Shown here: one piece after another, positions 32,877 to 40,297 of the stretch | Position numbering within the stretch: position 1 is the stretch's first letter | Layout: every line of letters begins with the position of its first letter | Assembly: GCF_006152145.1 (NCBI RefSeq) | Contig: NZ_VDFV01000001.1 | Coordinates: 434,001 to 498,000 of the forward strand | Length of the DNA stretch: 64,000 nt | From: Rubellimicrobium roseum | GTDB taxonomy: Bacteria; Pseudomonadota; Alphaproteobacteria; Rhodobacterales; Rhodobacteraceae | Reading direction: 5' to 3' | Notes under the pieces: model-generated | The model's input: only the letters and a program-made list of their open reading frames with translations | The model's database searches: none | What the model was told of the DNA's origin: nothing | Made by a program: the position numbers and the translations under genes

Positions 32877-33703
32877 CACAGCTCCACGTGGCCCGCGCGC
32901 AGGCCTTCGCGCACGCGGTGGGCGATGGCCAGGAACTCGGGGGACTCGCGGATGTCGAGCGGGCGTTCGCGCGGGAGGGGCGAGTCGATCACGTCGGTGA
33001 TGCGCCCAGGGCGCGGGGACATGACCACGATCTTGGTGGACAGGTACACCGCCTCGGGAATCGAGTGGGTGACGAAGAGCGTGGTCTTGCCCGTCCGCGC
33101 CCAGAGGTTCAGCACCTCCTCGTTCAGGCGGTCGCGCACGATCTCGTCCAGCGCCCCGAAGGGCTCGTCCATCAGGAGGATGTCGGCGTCGAAGGCCAGC
33201 GCGCGGGCGATGGAGGCGCGCTGCTGCATGCCCCCCGACAACTGCCAAGGGTATTTGCGCCCGAACCCCGCAAGGTCCACGAGCTTGAGCACCCGGTCCA
33301 CGCGGGCGTCCTGCTCGGCGCGCGGGAAGCCCATGATCTCCAGCGGCAGGCGGATGTTGCCGGCGATGGTGCGCCAGGGATAGAGGCCCGCCGCCTGGAA
33401 GACGTAGCCGTAGGCGCGGGCGCGCCGCGCCTCGTCCGGGGTCAGGCCGTTGACGGTGAGCGTGCCCGAGGTGGGCGTCTCCAGCGCCGCCACGCAGCGC
33501 AGGAGCGTGGTCTTGCCGCAGCCCGAGGGGCCGATGAAGCTGACGAAGTCGCCCTTGGCGACCGAGAGCGACACGTCCTTGAGCGCCTGCACCGGCCCGT
33601 CGGCGGTCTGGAACACGAGGTTGAGGTCGCGCGCCGCGATGACGGGCGCGGAGGTCTGTGAGAGGCTGGCGGCCGCCATCTGGGTCGATCCATCGGGAGA
33701 CAT
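32876..33703 (-). CDS. ABC transporter ATP-binding protein
   Basis: The 275-residue ATPase has Walker A GPSGCGKTTLL, signature LSGGMQQRASIARAL, Walker B ILLMDEPFGALDE and the H-loop LFVTHSIPEAV, as in the NrtD/SsuB/TauB group. It energises the NMT1/THI5-type importer encoded downstream. ATG 33703 is preferred because GAGG lies 8 bases upstream; ATG 33709 has only 2 bases of spacing. Either way the start codon overlaps or abuts the divergent cupin start at 33708, so each gene's promoter and ribosome site must lie within or against the other gene. Confidence 0.92.
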   Translation of the reverse strand: MSPDGSTQMAAASLSQTSAPVIAARDLNLVFQTADGPVQALKDVSLSVAKGDFVSFIGPSGCGKTTLLRCVAALETPTSGTLTVNGLTPDEARRARAYGYVFQAAGLYPWRTIAGNIRLPLEIMGFPRAEQDARVDRVLKLVDLAGFGRKYPWQLSGGMQQRASIARALAFDADILLMDEPFGALDEIVRDRLNEEVLNLWARTGKTTLFVTHSIPEAVYLSTKIVVMSPRPGRITDVIDSPLPRERPLDIRESPEFLAIAHRVREGLRAGHVEL

Positions 33704-33707
33704 GTTC

Positions 33708-34106
33708 ATGACCTCATGCCAGAAGATCGCGCCCGGCGCGACGGCCTACGCGGGAAAACAGGGGTTCGTGACCTTCGAGGGGATCGCGCGCGAAACGGTG
33801 GGCGCGCGGGGGGTGTGCATGCACCTGCTGACCGTCCCGCCCGGCGGCCGGGCCCAGGCCCACAAGCACGCGACCCATGAGACGGCGATCTACGTCCTGT
33901 CGGGCCGCGCGGTGACGTATTGGGGCGAGCGGCTGCAGCACCGGATCGAGACCGGCCCGGGCGAGATGCTCTACATCCCCGCCGACATGCCGCACCTCGC
34001 GGTGAACCCCGGCCCCGAGCCGGTGACGGCCGTGGTCGCCCGCACCGACCCGCACGAGCAGGAGAGCGTGGTGCTGCTGCCAGAACTCGACGCCCTCGTG
34101 CCCTGA
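33708..34106 (+). CDS. Cupin-domain protein
   Basis: The 132-residue single-domain cupin has motif 1 in GGRAQAHKHATHETAIYVLSG (metal-ligand His residues and Glu) and motif 2 in GEMLYIPADMPHLAVN. It closes with RTDPHEQESVVLLPEL, a C-terminus I recall from a conserved family of small cupins. The reaction is unknown. GGGAGA lies 9 bases before ATG 33708. It is embedded in the pyrimidine/hydantoin locus but on the opposite strand: its start overlaps the divergent ATPase start and its stop lies 5 bases from the convergent dihydropyrimidinase stop. A role in sensing or modifying an intermediate is possible but unproven. Confidence 0.83.
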   Translation: MTSCQKIAPGATAYAGKQGFVTFEGIARETVGARGVCMHLLTVPPGGRAQAHKHATHETAIYVLSGRAVTYWGERLQHRIETGPGEMLYIPADMPHLAVNPGPEPVTAVVARTDPHEQESVVLLPELDALVP

Positions 34107-34111
34107 ACGCA

Positions 34112-35566
34112 TCACACCCCGCTCGCCGGAACGCCCGTGCGCGTCACGGGACGAGGCGCGGTCAACTCCTTCCAGGTGCTCAGCGCCTTGGCGACCGGCT
34201 GGGCGCGGTCGCGGGCGACGAACTGGCCGTGGCCCTCGCGGGTGCGGACCTCGCCGTCGTGGATCGCGACAAAGCCGCGGGTGAGCGTGAAGCGGGGGAG
34301 GCCCTTCACCTCGTGGCCCTCGAAGACGTTGTAGTCGATGGCGCTCTGCTGGGCTTGGGCCGTGATCGTCTTGGTCTTCTCCGGGTCCCAGACCACGAGG
34401 TCGGCGTCGGCGCCCACCATCACCGCGCCCTTGCGGGGGTAGCAGCCCAGGATCTTGGCAATGTTGGTGGAGGTCACGGCCACGAACTCGTTGGGCGTCA
34501 GCCGCCCGGTGGCGACGCCGTGGGTCCAGAGCATCGGCATCCGGTCCTCCAGGCCCCCCGTGCCGTTCGGGATCTTGGTGAAGTCGTTCAGGCCGAAGCG
34601 CTTCTGTTCGGTCGTGAAGGCGCAGTGGTCGGTGGCGACGACCGAGAGCGAGCCGGACTGGAGGCCCGCCCAGAGCGAGTCCTGGTGCTTCCTGTCGCGG
34701 AAGGGCGGCGACATGACCCGGCGGGCGGCGTGGTCCCAGTCGGGATGGCGGTATTCGCTGTCGTCGAGCGTGAGGTGCTGGATCAAGGGCTCGCCCCAGA
34801 CGCGCTTGCCTCCCGCGCGGGCGCGGCGGATGGCCTCGTGGGCGTCCTCGCTGCTGACGTGGACGACATAGAGCGGCACGCCCGCCATGTCTGCGATCAT
34901 GATGGCGCGGTTGGTGGCCTCGCCCTCGACCTGCGGGGGGCGCGAGTAGGCGTGGGCCTCGGGGCCGCGATTGCCCTCTTCCAGCAGCTTGCGCTGGAGT
35001 TCCGCCACGACGTCGCCGTTTTCGGCGTGGACGAGGGCGATGCCGCCAAGCTCGCCCAGGCGGCGGAACGACGCGAAGAGCTCGTCGTCGTTCACCATCA
35101 GGGCGCCCTTGTAGGCCATGAAGTGCTTGAAGGTGGTGATGCCCTGGTCGAGCACCTTGGGGATGTCGTTCCAGACCTGCTCGCCCCACCAGGTCACGGC
35201 CATGTGGTAGGAGTAGTCGCAGTTGGCCCGGCCCGACTTGTTGTGCCACATCTGGAGGCCATCGAGCAGGCCCTGCCCCTGTCCCGGCAGCACGAAGTCC
35301 ACCACCATCGTCGTGCCGCCCGCGAGCGCGGCGCGGGTGCCGCTCTCGAAGTCGTCCGAGGAGTAGGTGCCCATGAAGGGCATCTCCAGATGGGTGTGGG
35401 GGTCGATGCCGCCCGGCATGACAAGGCAGCCGGTGGCGTCGAGCACCTCGTCGCCCCGGAGGTCGGGGCCGATGTCGGCGATCCGGCCCCCTTCGATCAG
35501 GACGTCGGCCGGGTAGGAAAGGTCATGGGTGACGACGGTGCCGCCCTTGATCACTGTGCTGGCCAT
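34112..35566 (-). CDS. hydA: Dihydropyrimidinase / D-hydantoinase
   Basis: The 484-residue cyclic amidohydrolase has the binuclear metal site. DPHTHLEMPF gives the His pair (about residues 56-58), FKHFMAYKG the carboxylated Lys (about 150), VHAENGD and VHVSSEDA further His ligands, and VATDHC the catalytic Asp (about 315). It opens dihydrouracil, dihydrothymine or hydantoin rings to N-carbamoyl amino acids. The neighbouring gene encodes the N-carbamoyl amidase that acts next. It belongs to the minus-strand set likely controlled by the RutR-type operator at 37442-37459, with a lipoprotein gene in between. All key residues are present. Confidence 0.93.
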   Translation of the reverse strand: MASTVIKGGTVVTHDLSYPADVLIEGGRIADIGPDLRGDEVLDATGCLVMPGGIDPHTHLEMPFMGTYSSDDFESGTRAALAGGTTMVVDFVLPGQGQGLLDGLQMWHNKSGRANCDYSYHMAVTWWGEQVWNDIPKVLDQGITTFKHFMAYKGALMVNDDELFASFRRLGELGGIALVHAENGDVVAELQRKLLEEGNRGPEAHAYSRPPQVEGEATNRAIMIADMAGVPLYVVHVSSEDAHEAIRRARAGGKRVWGEPLIQHLTLDDSEYRHPDWDHAARRVMSPPFRDRKHQDSLWAGLQSGSLSVVATDHCAFTTEQKRFGLNDFTKIPNGTGGLEDRMPMLWTHGVATGRLTPNEFVAVTSTNIAKILGCYPRKGAVMVGADADLVVWDPEKTKTITAQAQQSAIDYNVFEGHEVKGLPRFTLTRGFVAIHDGEVRTREGHGQFVARDRAQPVAKALSTWKELTAPRPVTRTGVPASGV

Positions 35567-35611
35567 GATGTCCTGATCTCCCTGTTCTTCGTTCTGGGGT
35601 CGCCCGGCCGG

Positions 35612-36052
35612 TCAGGTCGGGTTCAGTGGCGCGAGCGGCGCGGGCGGCGCAACCGGGCCCGGCACCAGCGGCGGCGCGGTGTCGACGCCCGGCACCAGCG
35701 GCCCGGCTCCGATCGCGCCGCCGAGGTCGACGGTCTGCGGCACCGACGCCGCGGGCACGCCGCCGTCGCAGATCCGGGTGCCGTTCGCGTCCGTCAGCGG
35801 ATAGCCCGAGGGCGGGTCCGTGACCTCGACCGAGACGAGGTAGCAGCCGTCGCCGTTGCGCAGCACGACCGAGGGCGGCACGCCGGCGGGCAGCGCGGCG
35901 AGGACCTCGGGCGGCAGCGGCTCGGGCGCGGGGGGCTCCTCGGGGGCGGGCCGGAAGAGGCCGGCAAGGCCCGCGTCGGTCCCCTGCCCTTCGGGCGTGG
36001 GGGCCGCGCAGGCGGCGAGAAGGGGCAGGAGGAGAAGGGTCAGACGTGTCAT
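35612..36052 (-). CDS. Proline-rich lipoprotein of unknown function
   Basis: The 146-residue protein has a lipoprotein signal peptide (MTRLTLLLLPLLAAC, lipobox LAAC with the modified Cys at 15). A Pro/Glu-rich spacer follows (EEPPAPEPLPPEV), then a small region with one Cys pair (GDGCYL and TRICDGG) that could form a disulfide. A repetitive Pro/Ala/Leu tail closes the protein. No enzymatic motif is visible. GGAG 6 bases before ATG 36052 is a good start. It sits between the amidase and dihydropyrimidinase genes but need not share their pathway; gaps of 83 and 45 bases flank it. Confidence 0.72.
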   Translation of the reverse strand: MTRLTLLLLPLLAACAAPTPEGQGTDAGLAGLFRPAPEEPPAPEPLPPEVLAALPAGVPPSVVLRNGDGCYLVSVEVTDPPSGYPLTDANGTRICDGGVPAASVPQTVDLGGAIGAGPLVPGVDTAPPLVPGPVAPPAPLAPLNPT

Positions 36053-36135
36053 CGGCGCTCCGCGAGGCTGTTCGCGGCGGAGCCTAGCGCGCCGGTCCGG
36101 CGAGCGGGAGGCGTCCGGGGCGGGTTTTTCCGGCC

Positions 36136-37386
36136 TCACGCCACGACCTCGGCGGCGTCGAGCACCGCATGGAGCAGCACGTCCGTGCCCTTCTGCGCCC
36201 AGTCGGGAGTGATCTCCTCGGCCTCGTTGTGCGACAGGCCGTCCTTGCAGGGGCAGAAGATCATGACCGTGGGCGCCACGCGGGCGATCCAGCAGGCGTC
36301 GTGCCCCGCGCCCGAAACGATGTCGCGCCGCGAGTAGCCCAGGCGGTCGGCGGCGTCGCGCACGCTTTGGGCGAGGGCCGGGTCGAAGGTCACGGGGTCG
36401 AAATGGCCGACGGACTCGATCTCGATGCCCAGGCCCAGATCGGCGGCGATCCGGGGCGCCTCCTCCTCGATGCGGGCGCGCATCGCGTCGAGCTTGGCTT
36501 GGTGCGGCGAGCGGATGTCGATGGTGAAGACCGCGCGGCCGGGAATGACGTTGCGCGAGTTGGGCCAGACGTTCATGTGGCCCACCGCGCCCACGGCGTC
36601 GGGCTGGTGGTCCATGGCGGTGCGGTGGACCATCTCGATGATCCGCGCCATGCCGAGGCCCGCGTTGACGCGCATGGTCATGGGCGTGGAGCCGGTGTGC
36701 GCCTCGCGCCCCGTCAGGCGGACCTCCAGCCACCACAGGCCCTGGCCGTGGGTGACGACGCCGATCTCCTGGCCCTCGGCCTCCAGGATGGGGCCCTGCT
36801 CGATGTGAAGCTCGAACATGGAATGGATCCTGCGCGCGCCCACGGGCTCGTCGCCCACGAAGCCGATGCGGGCGAGTTCGTCGCCGAAGCGCTTCCCCTC
36901 AGCATCCGTGCGGTCGTAGGCATAATCCTGCGTGTGCAGGCCCGCGAAGACCCCGGAGGCCAGCATGGCGGGGGCGAAGCGGGTGCCCTCCTCGTTGGTC
37001 CAGTTAGCGAGCACGATGGGGCGGCGGGTGCGGATACCGGCGTCGTTGAGCGTGCGCAGGACCTCCAGGCCCCCCAGCACGCCCAGCACGCCGTCGTACT
37101 TGCCGCCCGTGGGCTGGGTGTCGAGGTGGCTGCCCATGTAGACGGGATCGAGGCCCGGGTCCTCGCCTTCGCGGCGGGCGAACATGTTGCCCATCGTGTC
37201 GAGGCCCATCGTGCAGCCCGCGGCCTCACACCAGCGCTGGAAGAGGCGGCGGCCCTCGGCGTCGGCATCGGTCAGCGTCTGGCGGTTATTGCCGCCTGCG
37301 ATCCCCGGGCCGACCTTGGCCATCTCCATCAGGCTGTCCCACAGCCGCTCGCCCGAGATCCTCAGGTTGGCCCCGTTCGTGGGCAT
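36136..37386 (-). CDS. hyuC: N-carbamoyl-amino-acid amidase (M20 family; beta-ureidopropionase-type)
   Basis: The 416-residue M20/M28-type amidohydrolase has metal-site motifs MGSHLDTQPTGGKYDG, NWTNEEGTRFAPAM, FELHIEQGPILE and SGAGHDACW. These match the N-carbamoyl-L-amino-acid/allantoate amidohydrolase group. Next to a dihydropyrimidinase the likely substrate is N-carbamoyl-beta-alanine or a related carbamoyl amino acid, releasing CO2 and NH3. The frame is open far upstream, but ATG 37386 follows GGAGA at good spacing and begins at the conserved part. A TTGACT/TAGCGT promoter and RutR-type operator lie just upstream, so this is probably the first gene of the regulated unit. Confidence 0.9.
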   Translation of the reverse strand: MPTNGANLRISGERLWDSLMEMAKVGPGIAGGNNRQTLTDADAEGRRLFQRWCEAAGCTMGLDTMGNMFARREGEDPGLDPVYMGSHLDTQPTGGKYDGVLGVLGGLEVLRTLNDAGIRTRRPIVLANWTNEEGTRFAPAMLASGVFAGLHTQDYAYDRTDAEGKRFGDELARIGFVGDEPVGARRIHSMFELHIEQGPILEAEGQEIGVVTHGQGLWWLEVRLTGREAHTGSTPMTMRVNAGLGMARIIEMVHRTAMDHQPDAVGAVGHMNVWPNSRNVIPGRAVFTIDIRSPHQAKLDAMRARIEEEAPRIAADLGLGIEIESVGHFDPVTFDPALAQSVRDAADRLGYSRRDIVSGAGHDACWIARVAPTVMIFCPCKDGLSHNEAEEITPDWAQKGTDVLLHAVLDAAEVVA

Positions 37387-37441
37387 CGCGCCATCTCCCT
37401 GTCCGTGCGGCCTTCGGGGGGTGCCCCGCGGCCGGTCTTGA

Positions 37442-37459
37442 TTTGACCAGGCGGTCAAA
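37442..37459. promoter_or_regulatory. RutR-type operator
   Basis: TTTGACC-AGGC-GGTCAAA is a perfect 7-bp inverted repeat with a 4-base centre. The RutR consensus I recall is TTGACCA-nn-TGGTCAA; this site differs only at the innermost pair. It lies between the amidase gene and the divergent TetR/RutR-like regulator, 3 bases downstream of the candidate amidase -10 box, where a bound repressor would block initiation. Confidence 0.75.
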
Positions 37460-37462
37460 GCC

Positions 37463-37490
37463 ACGCTAGCAAAGGGCGGACCCCAGTCAA
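37463..37490 (-). promoter_or_regulatory. Candidate promoter for the amidase operon
   Basis: On the minus strand TTGACT (37490-37485) and TAGCGT (37468-37463) are 16 bases apart. The RutR-type palindrome starts 3 bases downstream, overlapping the expected transcription start. The leader to the amidase ATG would be about 70 bases. Confidence 0.5.
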
Positions 37491-37576
37491 GGATTTCGCG
37501 GGCGGAACGGTCATCTGCCGAAGAAACGGGCAAGGCGGCCGGGGGCTGCCACGGGCCTGACCACCGTGAGGACGTC

Positions 37577-38218
37577 ATGAGCATGAGCAGCGAATCCGAG
37601 GGTCCCACCCGACCGCAGGGCGGGCGCACGCGCATCCAGGAGCGCAACCGCGCCGCTATCCTAGAAGCAGGGCTCGCGGTCTTCTCGGCGGCGGGGTTCT
37701 CGGGGGCGACGCTGGACCGCATCGCCAAGGAGGCGCGGCTATCCAAGCCCAACCTCCTCTACTACTTCCCCTCCAAGGAGGCCGTGCACCTCGCGCTGCT
37801 GGAAAACCTGCTGGACGCCTGGCTCGCGCCCTTGCGCGCGCTCGACCCCGAGGGCGATCCAGTGGAGGAGGTGCTGCTCTACGTGCGGCGCAAGCTGGAC
37901 CTGTCGCGCGACTTCCCCCGCGAAAGCCGGCTCTTTGCCAACGAGGTGCTACGGGGGGCGCCGCACCTGTCGGACCTCCTGGGGGGAGAACTGAAGCGGC
38001 TGGTGGACGAGAAGGCCGCCGTGCTGGAGCGCTGGATGGAGGACGGGCGGCTCGCGCGCGTGCCGGCGCGGCACCTGGTCTTCTCGATCTGGGCGCTCAC
38101 GCAGCACTACGCCGACTTCGACACCCAGGTGCGCGCCGTTCTGGGCGACGGCCACGACCCCTTCGCCGAGGCGGGGGACTACCTGGAGACGCTGTTCCGG
38201 CGGCTCCTGCGGCCCTGA
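37577..38218 (+). CDS. rutR: TetR/AcrR regulator, RutR-like
   Basis: The 213-residue protein has a TetR helix-turn-helix (about residues 20-66, with TLDRIAKEARLSKPNLLYYFPSKEAV). The C-terminal ligand domain resembles RutR/YcdC (LLENLLDAWLAPL, RLFANEVLRGAP, LVFSIWALTQHYADF). RutR of E. coli senses uracil and thymine and represses pyrimidine catabolism. Position next to the amidase/dihydropyrimidinase genes, and a TTGACC-N4-GGTCAA operator in the shared intergenic region, both support a local repressor released by a pyrimidine. Autoregulation is likely. It is transcribed away from the operon. Confidence 0.88.
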   Translation: MSMSSESEGPTRPQGGRTRIQERNRAAILEAGLAVFSAAGFSGATLDRIAKEARLSKPNLLYYFPSKEAVHLALLENLLDAWLAPLRALDPEGDPVEEVLLYVRRKLDLSRDFPRESRLFANEVLRGAPHLSDLLGGELKRLVDEKAAVLERWMEDGRLARVPARHLVFSIWALTQHYADFDTQVRAVLGDGHDPFAEAGDYLETLFRRLLRP

Positions 38219-38249
38219 CGCGGGCGGAACCGGCCCGACCATCGCCGCA

Positions 38250-38276
38250 TTGCAGAGGGCCGCGCCTCGCTATAAT
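38250..38276 (+). promoter_or_regulatory. Promoter for kup
   Basis: A perfect TATAAT (38271-38276) is preceded by TTGCAG (38250-38255) with a 15-base spacer. An ATG-containing start at 38275 would fall inside the -10 box, so translation must begin downstream, most likely at 38305 or 38311. Confidence 0.55.
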
Positions 38277-38304
38277 GAGGCATGCACGATTGGCAGGCCC
38301 CACG

Positions 38305-40287
38305 ATGGCGATGAGCGACAGCGACGGACCGACGGGGGATGCCCTGGTGCATCAGGGCGACGGCCAGACGATGGGCGAATCCGCCTCGGCGGCGCAGACC
38401 CATGCGGCCCTGCCCACCCCCGGCCAGCACGGCACCGGCAGCCTGTGGAAGCTGACCCTAGGCTCGATCGGCGTGGTCTACGGCGACATCGGCACCTCGC
38501 CCATCTACGCCATGCGCGAGTCGCTCCATGCGGCCTCGCGCGACGGGCTGTCGCGCGCCGACGTCTACGGCGTGATTTCGCTCCTGATCTGGGCGCTGAT
38601 CCTGATCGTCACCTTCAAGTACGTCGTGCTGATCCTGCGCGCCGACAACCGGGGCGAAGGGGGAACGCTGTCCCTGGTCGCCCTCGTCCAGCAGGCGCTG
38701 GAGAAGCGGCCCGTCTGGCTTCTGGCGTTGGGGATGGTGGGGATCTCGCTGTTCTTCGGGGACGCGATGATCACGCCCGCGATCTCGGTCCTGTCGGCGG
38801 TGGAGGGCCTGAACCTTATCACGCCGCGCTTCCAGACCTTCGTGATCCCCATCACGCTCGCGATCATCGCGGGGCTGTTCTTCGTCCAGCGCTGGGGCAC
38901 CGGGGCGGTCTCGGCGCTGTTCGGGCCCATCACGGCGATCTGGTTCCTGACCATGGCCGTGCTGGGGCTGATGCATATCGGGGACGACATCTCGATCCTG
39001 CGGTCGCTCAACCCGGCCTATGCGGCGGGATTCCTGGTGAACAACGGCTTCGCCTCGCTGATCGTGCTGGGCTCGGTCTTCCTGGCCGTGACGGGGGCCG
39101 AGGCGCTCTACGCCGACTTGGGGCATTTCGGGCGCCGGCCCATCCGGCTGGCCTGGGTGGTGCTCGTGTGGCCCGCGCTCACGCTGAGCTACCTGGGCCA
39201 GGGGGCGCTGGTGCTCTCCAACCCCGCGATGGCCGAGAACCCGTTCTTCCTGCAGGCCCCCGAATGGGCGCTGCTGCCCCTGGTGATCCTGGCCACCATG
39301 GCCACGGTCATCGCCAGCCAGGCGGTGATCTCGGGCGCCTTCTCGATGATGAAGCAGGCGGTTCGCATGGGCCTGCTACCCCGGCTGGAGATCCTGCACA
39401 CCTCCGAAAGCCAGGAGGGCCAGATCTACCTGCCCAAGGTGAACGCCATCCTGGCGGTGGGGGTGATCGTCCTGGTGCTGGTCTTCGGCTCGTCGTCGAA
39501 CCTCGCCGCGGCCTACGGCATCGCGGTGAGCGGCGACATGGTCATCACCACGATCCTGGCCTCGCTGGTGCTGCTGCGCGCGTGGCGCTGGAACATGGGT
39601 CTCGTGGCGCTGGTCGTCGTGCCGGTCTTGGTGATCGAGGGGATCTTCCTGGGCGCCAACATCCTCAAGATCCCGGACGGGGGCTGGGTGCCCATCCTCT
39701 TCGCCGCGGCCATGGTGACGGTGATGTGGACCTGGGTGCGCGGCACCCGCCACGTCCAGACCAGCGCCCGGCGCGGCGCCACCGCCATCGAGGCGCTGAT
39801 CGAGATGCTGGCTAAGTCGAGCCGGCTCCAGGAGGTGCCGGGGACGGCCGTGTTCCTGACCTCGGACCCCGACATCGCGCCCGCGGCGCTCATGCACAAC
39901 ATCAAGCACAACCACGTCCTGCACGAACGCAACATCATCGTCTACGTGCAGGCCGCCACCAAGCCCTTCGTGCCCGACGGGGACCGCATCAAGATCATCA
40001 AGCTGTCGGACCGTTTCACCCGCGTCGACATGACCTTCGGCTACATGGAGGAGACGAACGTCCCCCGGGCGCTGGCGCTGGCGCGAAAGCAGGGGGAGAA
40101 GTTCGACATCATGTCGACCTCGTTCTTCCTCAACCGCCGGACCTTCCGCACCTCGAAGACCCAGGGCCTGCCGGGGTGGCAGGAATCGCTCTACATCGCC
40201 ATGTCCAAGTCGGCGGCCAACGCGACGGACTTCTACCGGCTCCCCACCAACCGGGTCATCGAGCTGGGCCAGCAGATCATCATCTGA
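38305..40287 (+). CDS. kup: Kup-type potassium uptake protein
   Basis: The 660-residue protein has about 12 membrane helices (about residues 55-465) and a C-terminal cytoplasmic domain (about 470-660). Kup hallmarks are SIGVVYGDIGTSPIYAMRE near residue 50, NRGEGGTLSLVALVQ, FFGDAMITPAISVLSAVEGL and VTGAEALYADLGHFG. It imports K+ with protons. A polar N-terminal tail of about 45 residues precedes the first helix. The ATG at 38275 overlaps the TATAAT box, so 38305 (MAMSDSDG) is chosen; 38311 is also possible and neither has a strong Shine-Dalgarno. Confidence 0.93.
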   Translation: MAMSDSDGPTGDALVHQGDGQTMGESASAAQTHAALPTPGQHGTGSLWKLTLGSIGVVYGDIGTSPIYAMRESLHAASRDGLSRADVYGVISLLIWALILIVTFKYVVLILRADNRGEGGTLSLVALVQQALEKRPVWLLALGMVGISLFFGDAMITPAISVLSAVEGLNLITPRFQTFVIPITLAIIAGLFFVQRWGTGAVSALFGPITAIWFLTMAVLGLMHIGDDISILRSLNPAYAAGFLVNNGFASLIVLGSVFLAVTGAEALYADLGHFGRRPIRLAWVVLVWPALTLSYLGQGALVLSNPAMAENPFFLQAPEWALLPLVILATMATVIASQAVISGAFSMMKQAVRMGLLPRLEILHTSESQEGQIYLPKVNAILAVGVIVLVLVFGSSSNLAAAYGIAVSGDMVITTILASLVLLRAWRWNMGLVALVVVPVLVIEGIFLGANILKIPDGGWVPILFAAAMVTVMWTWVRGTRHVQTSARRGATAIEALIEMLAKSSRLQEVPGTAVFLTSDPDIAPAALMHNIKHNHVLHERNIIVYVQAATKPFVPDGDRIKIIKLSDRFTRVDMTFGYMEETNVPRALALARKQGEKFDIMSTSFFLNRRTFRTSKTQGLPGWQESLYIAMSKSAANATDFYRLPTNRVIELGQQIII

Positions 40288-40297
40288 AAGGACGCCC

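Noticed and set aside
38275-38304. ATG 38275 as the kup start
   Set aside because: It lies inside the TATAAT box of the likely kup promoter, so transcription would start downstream of it.
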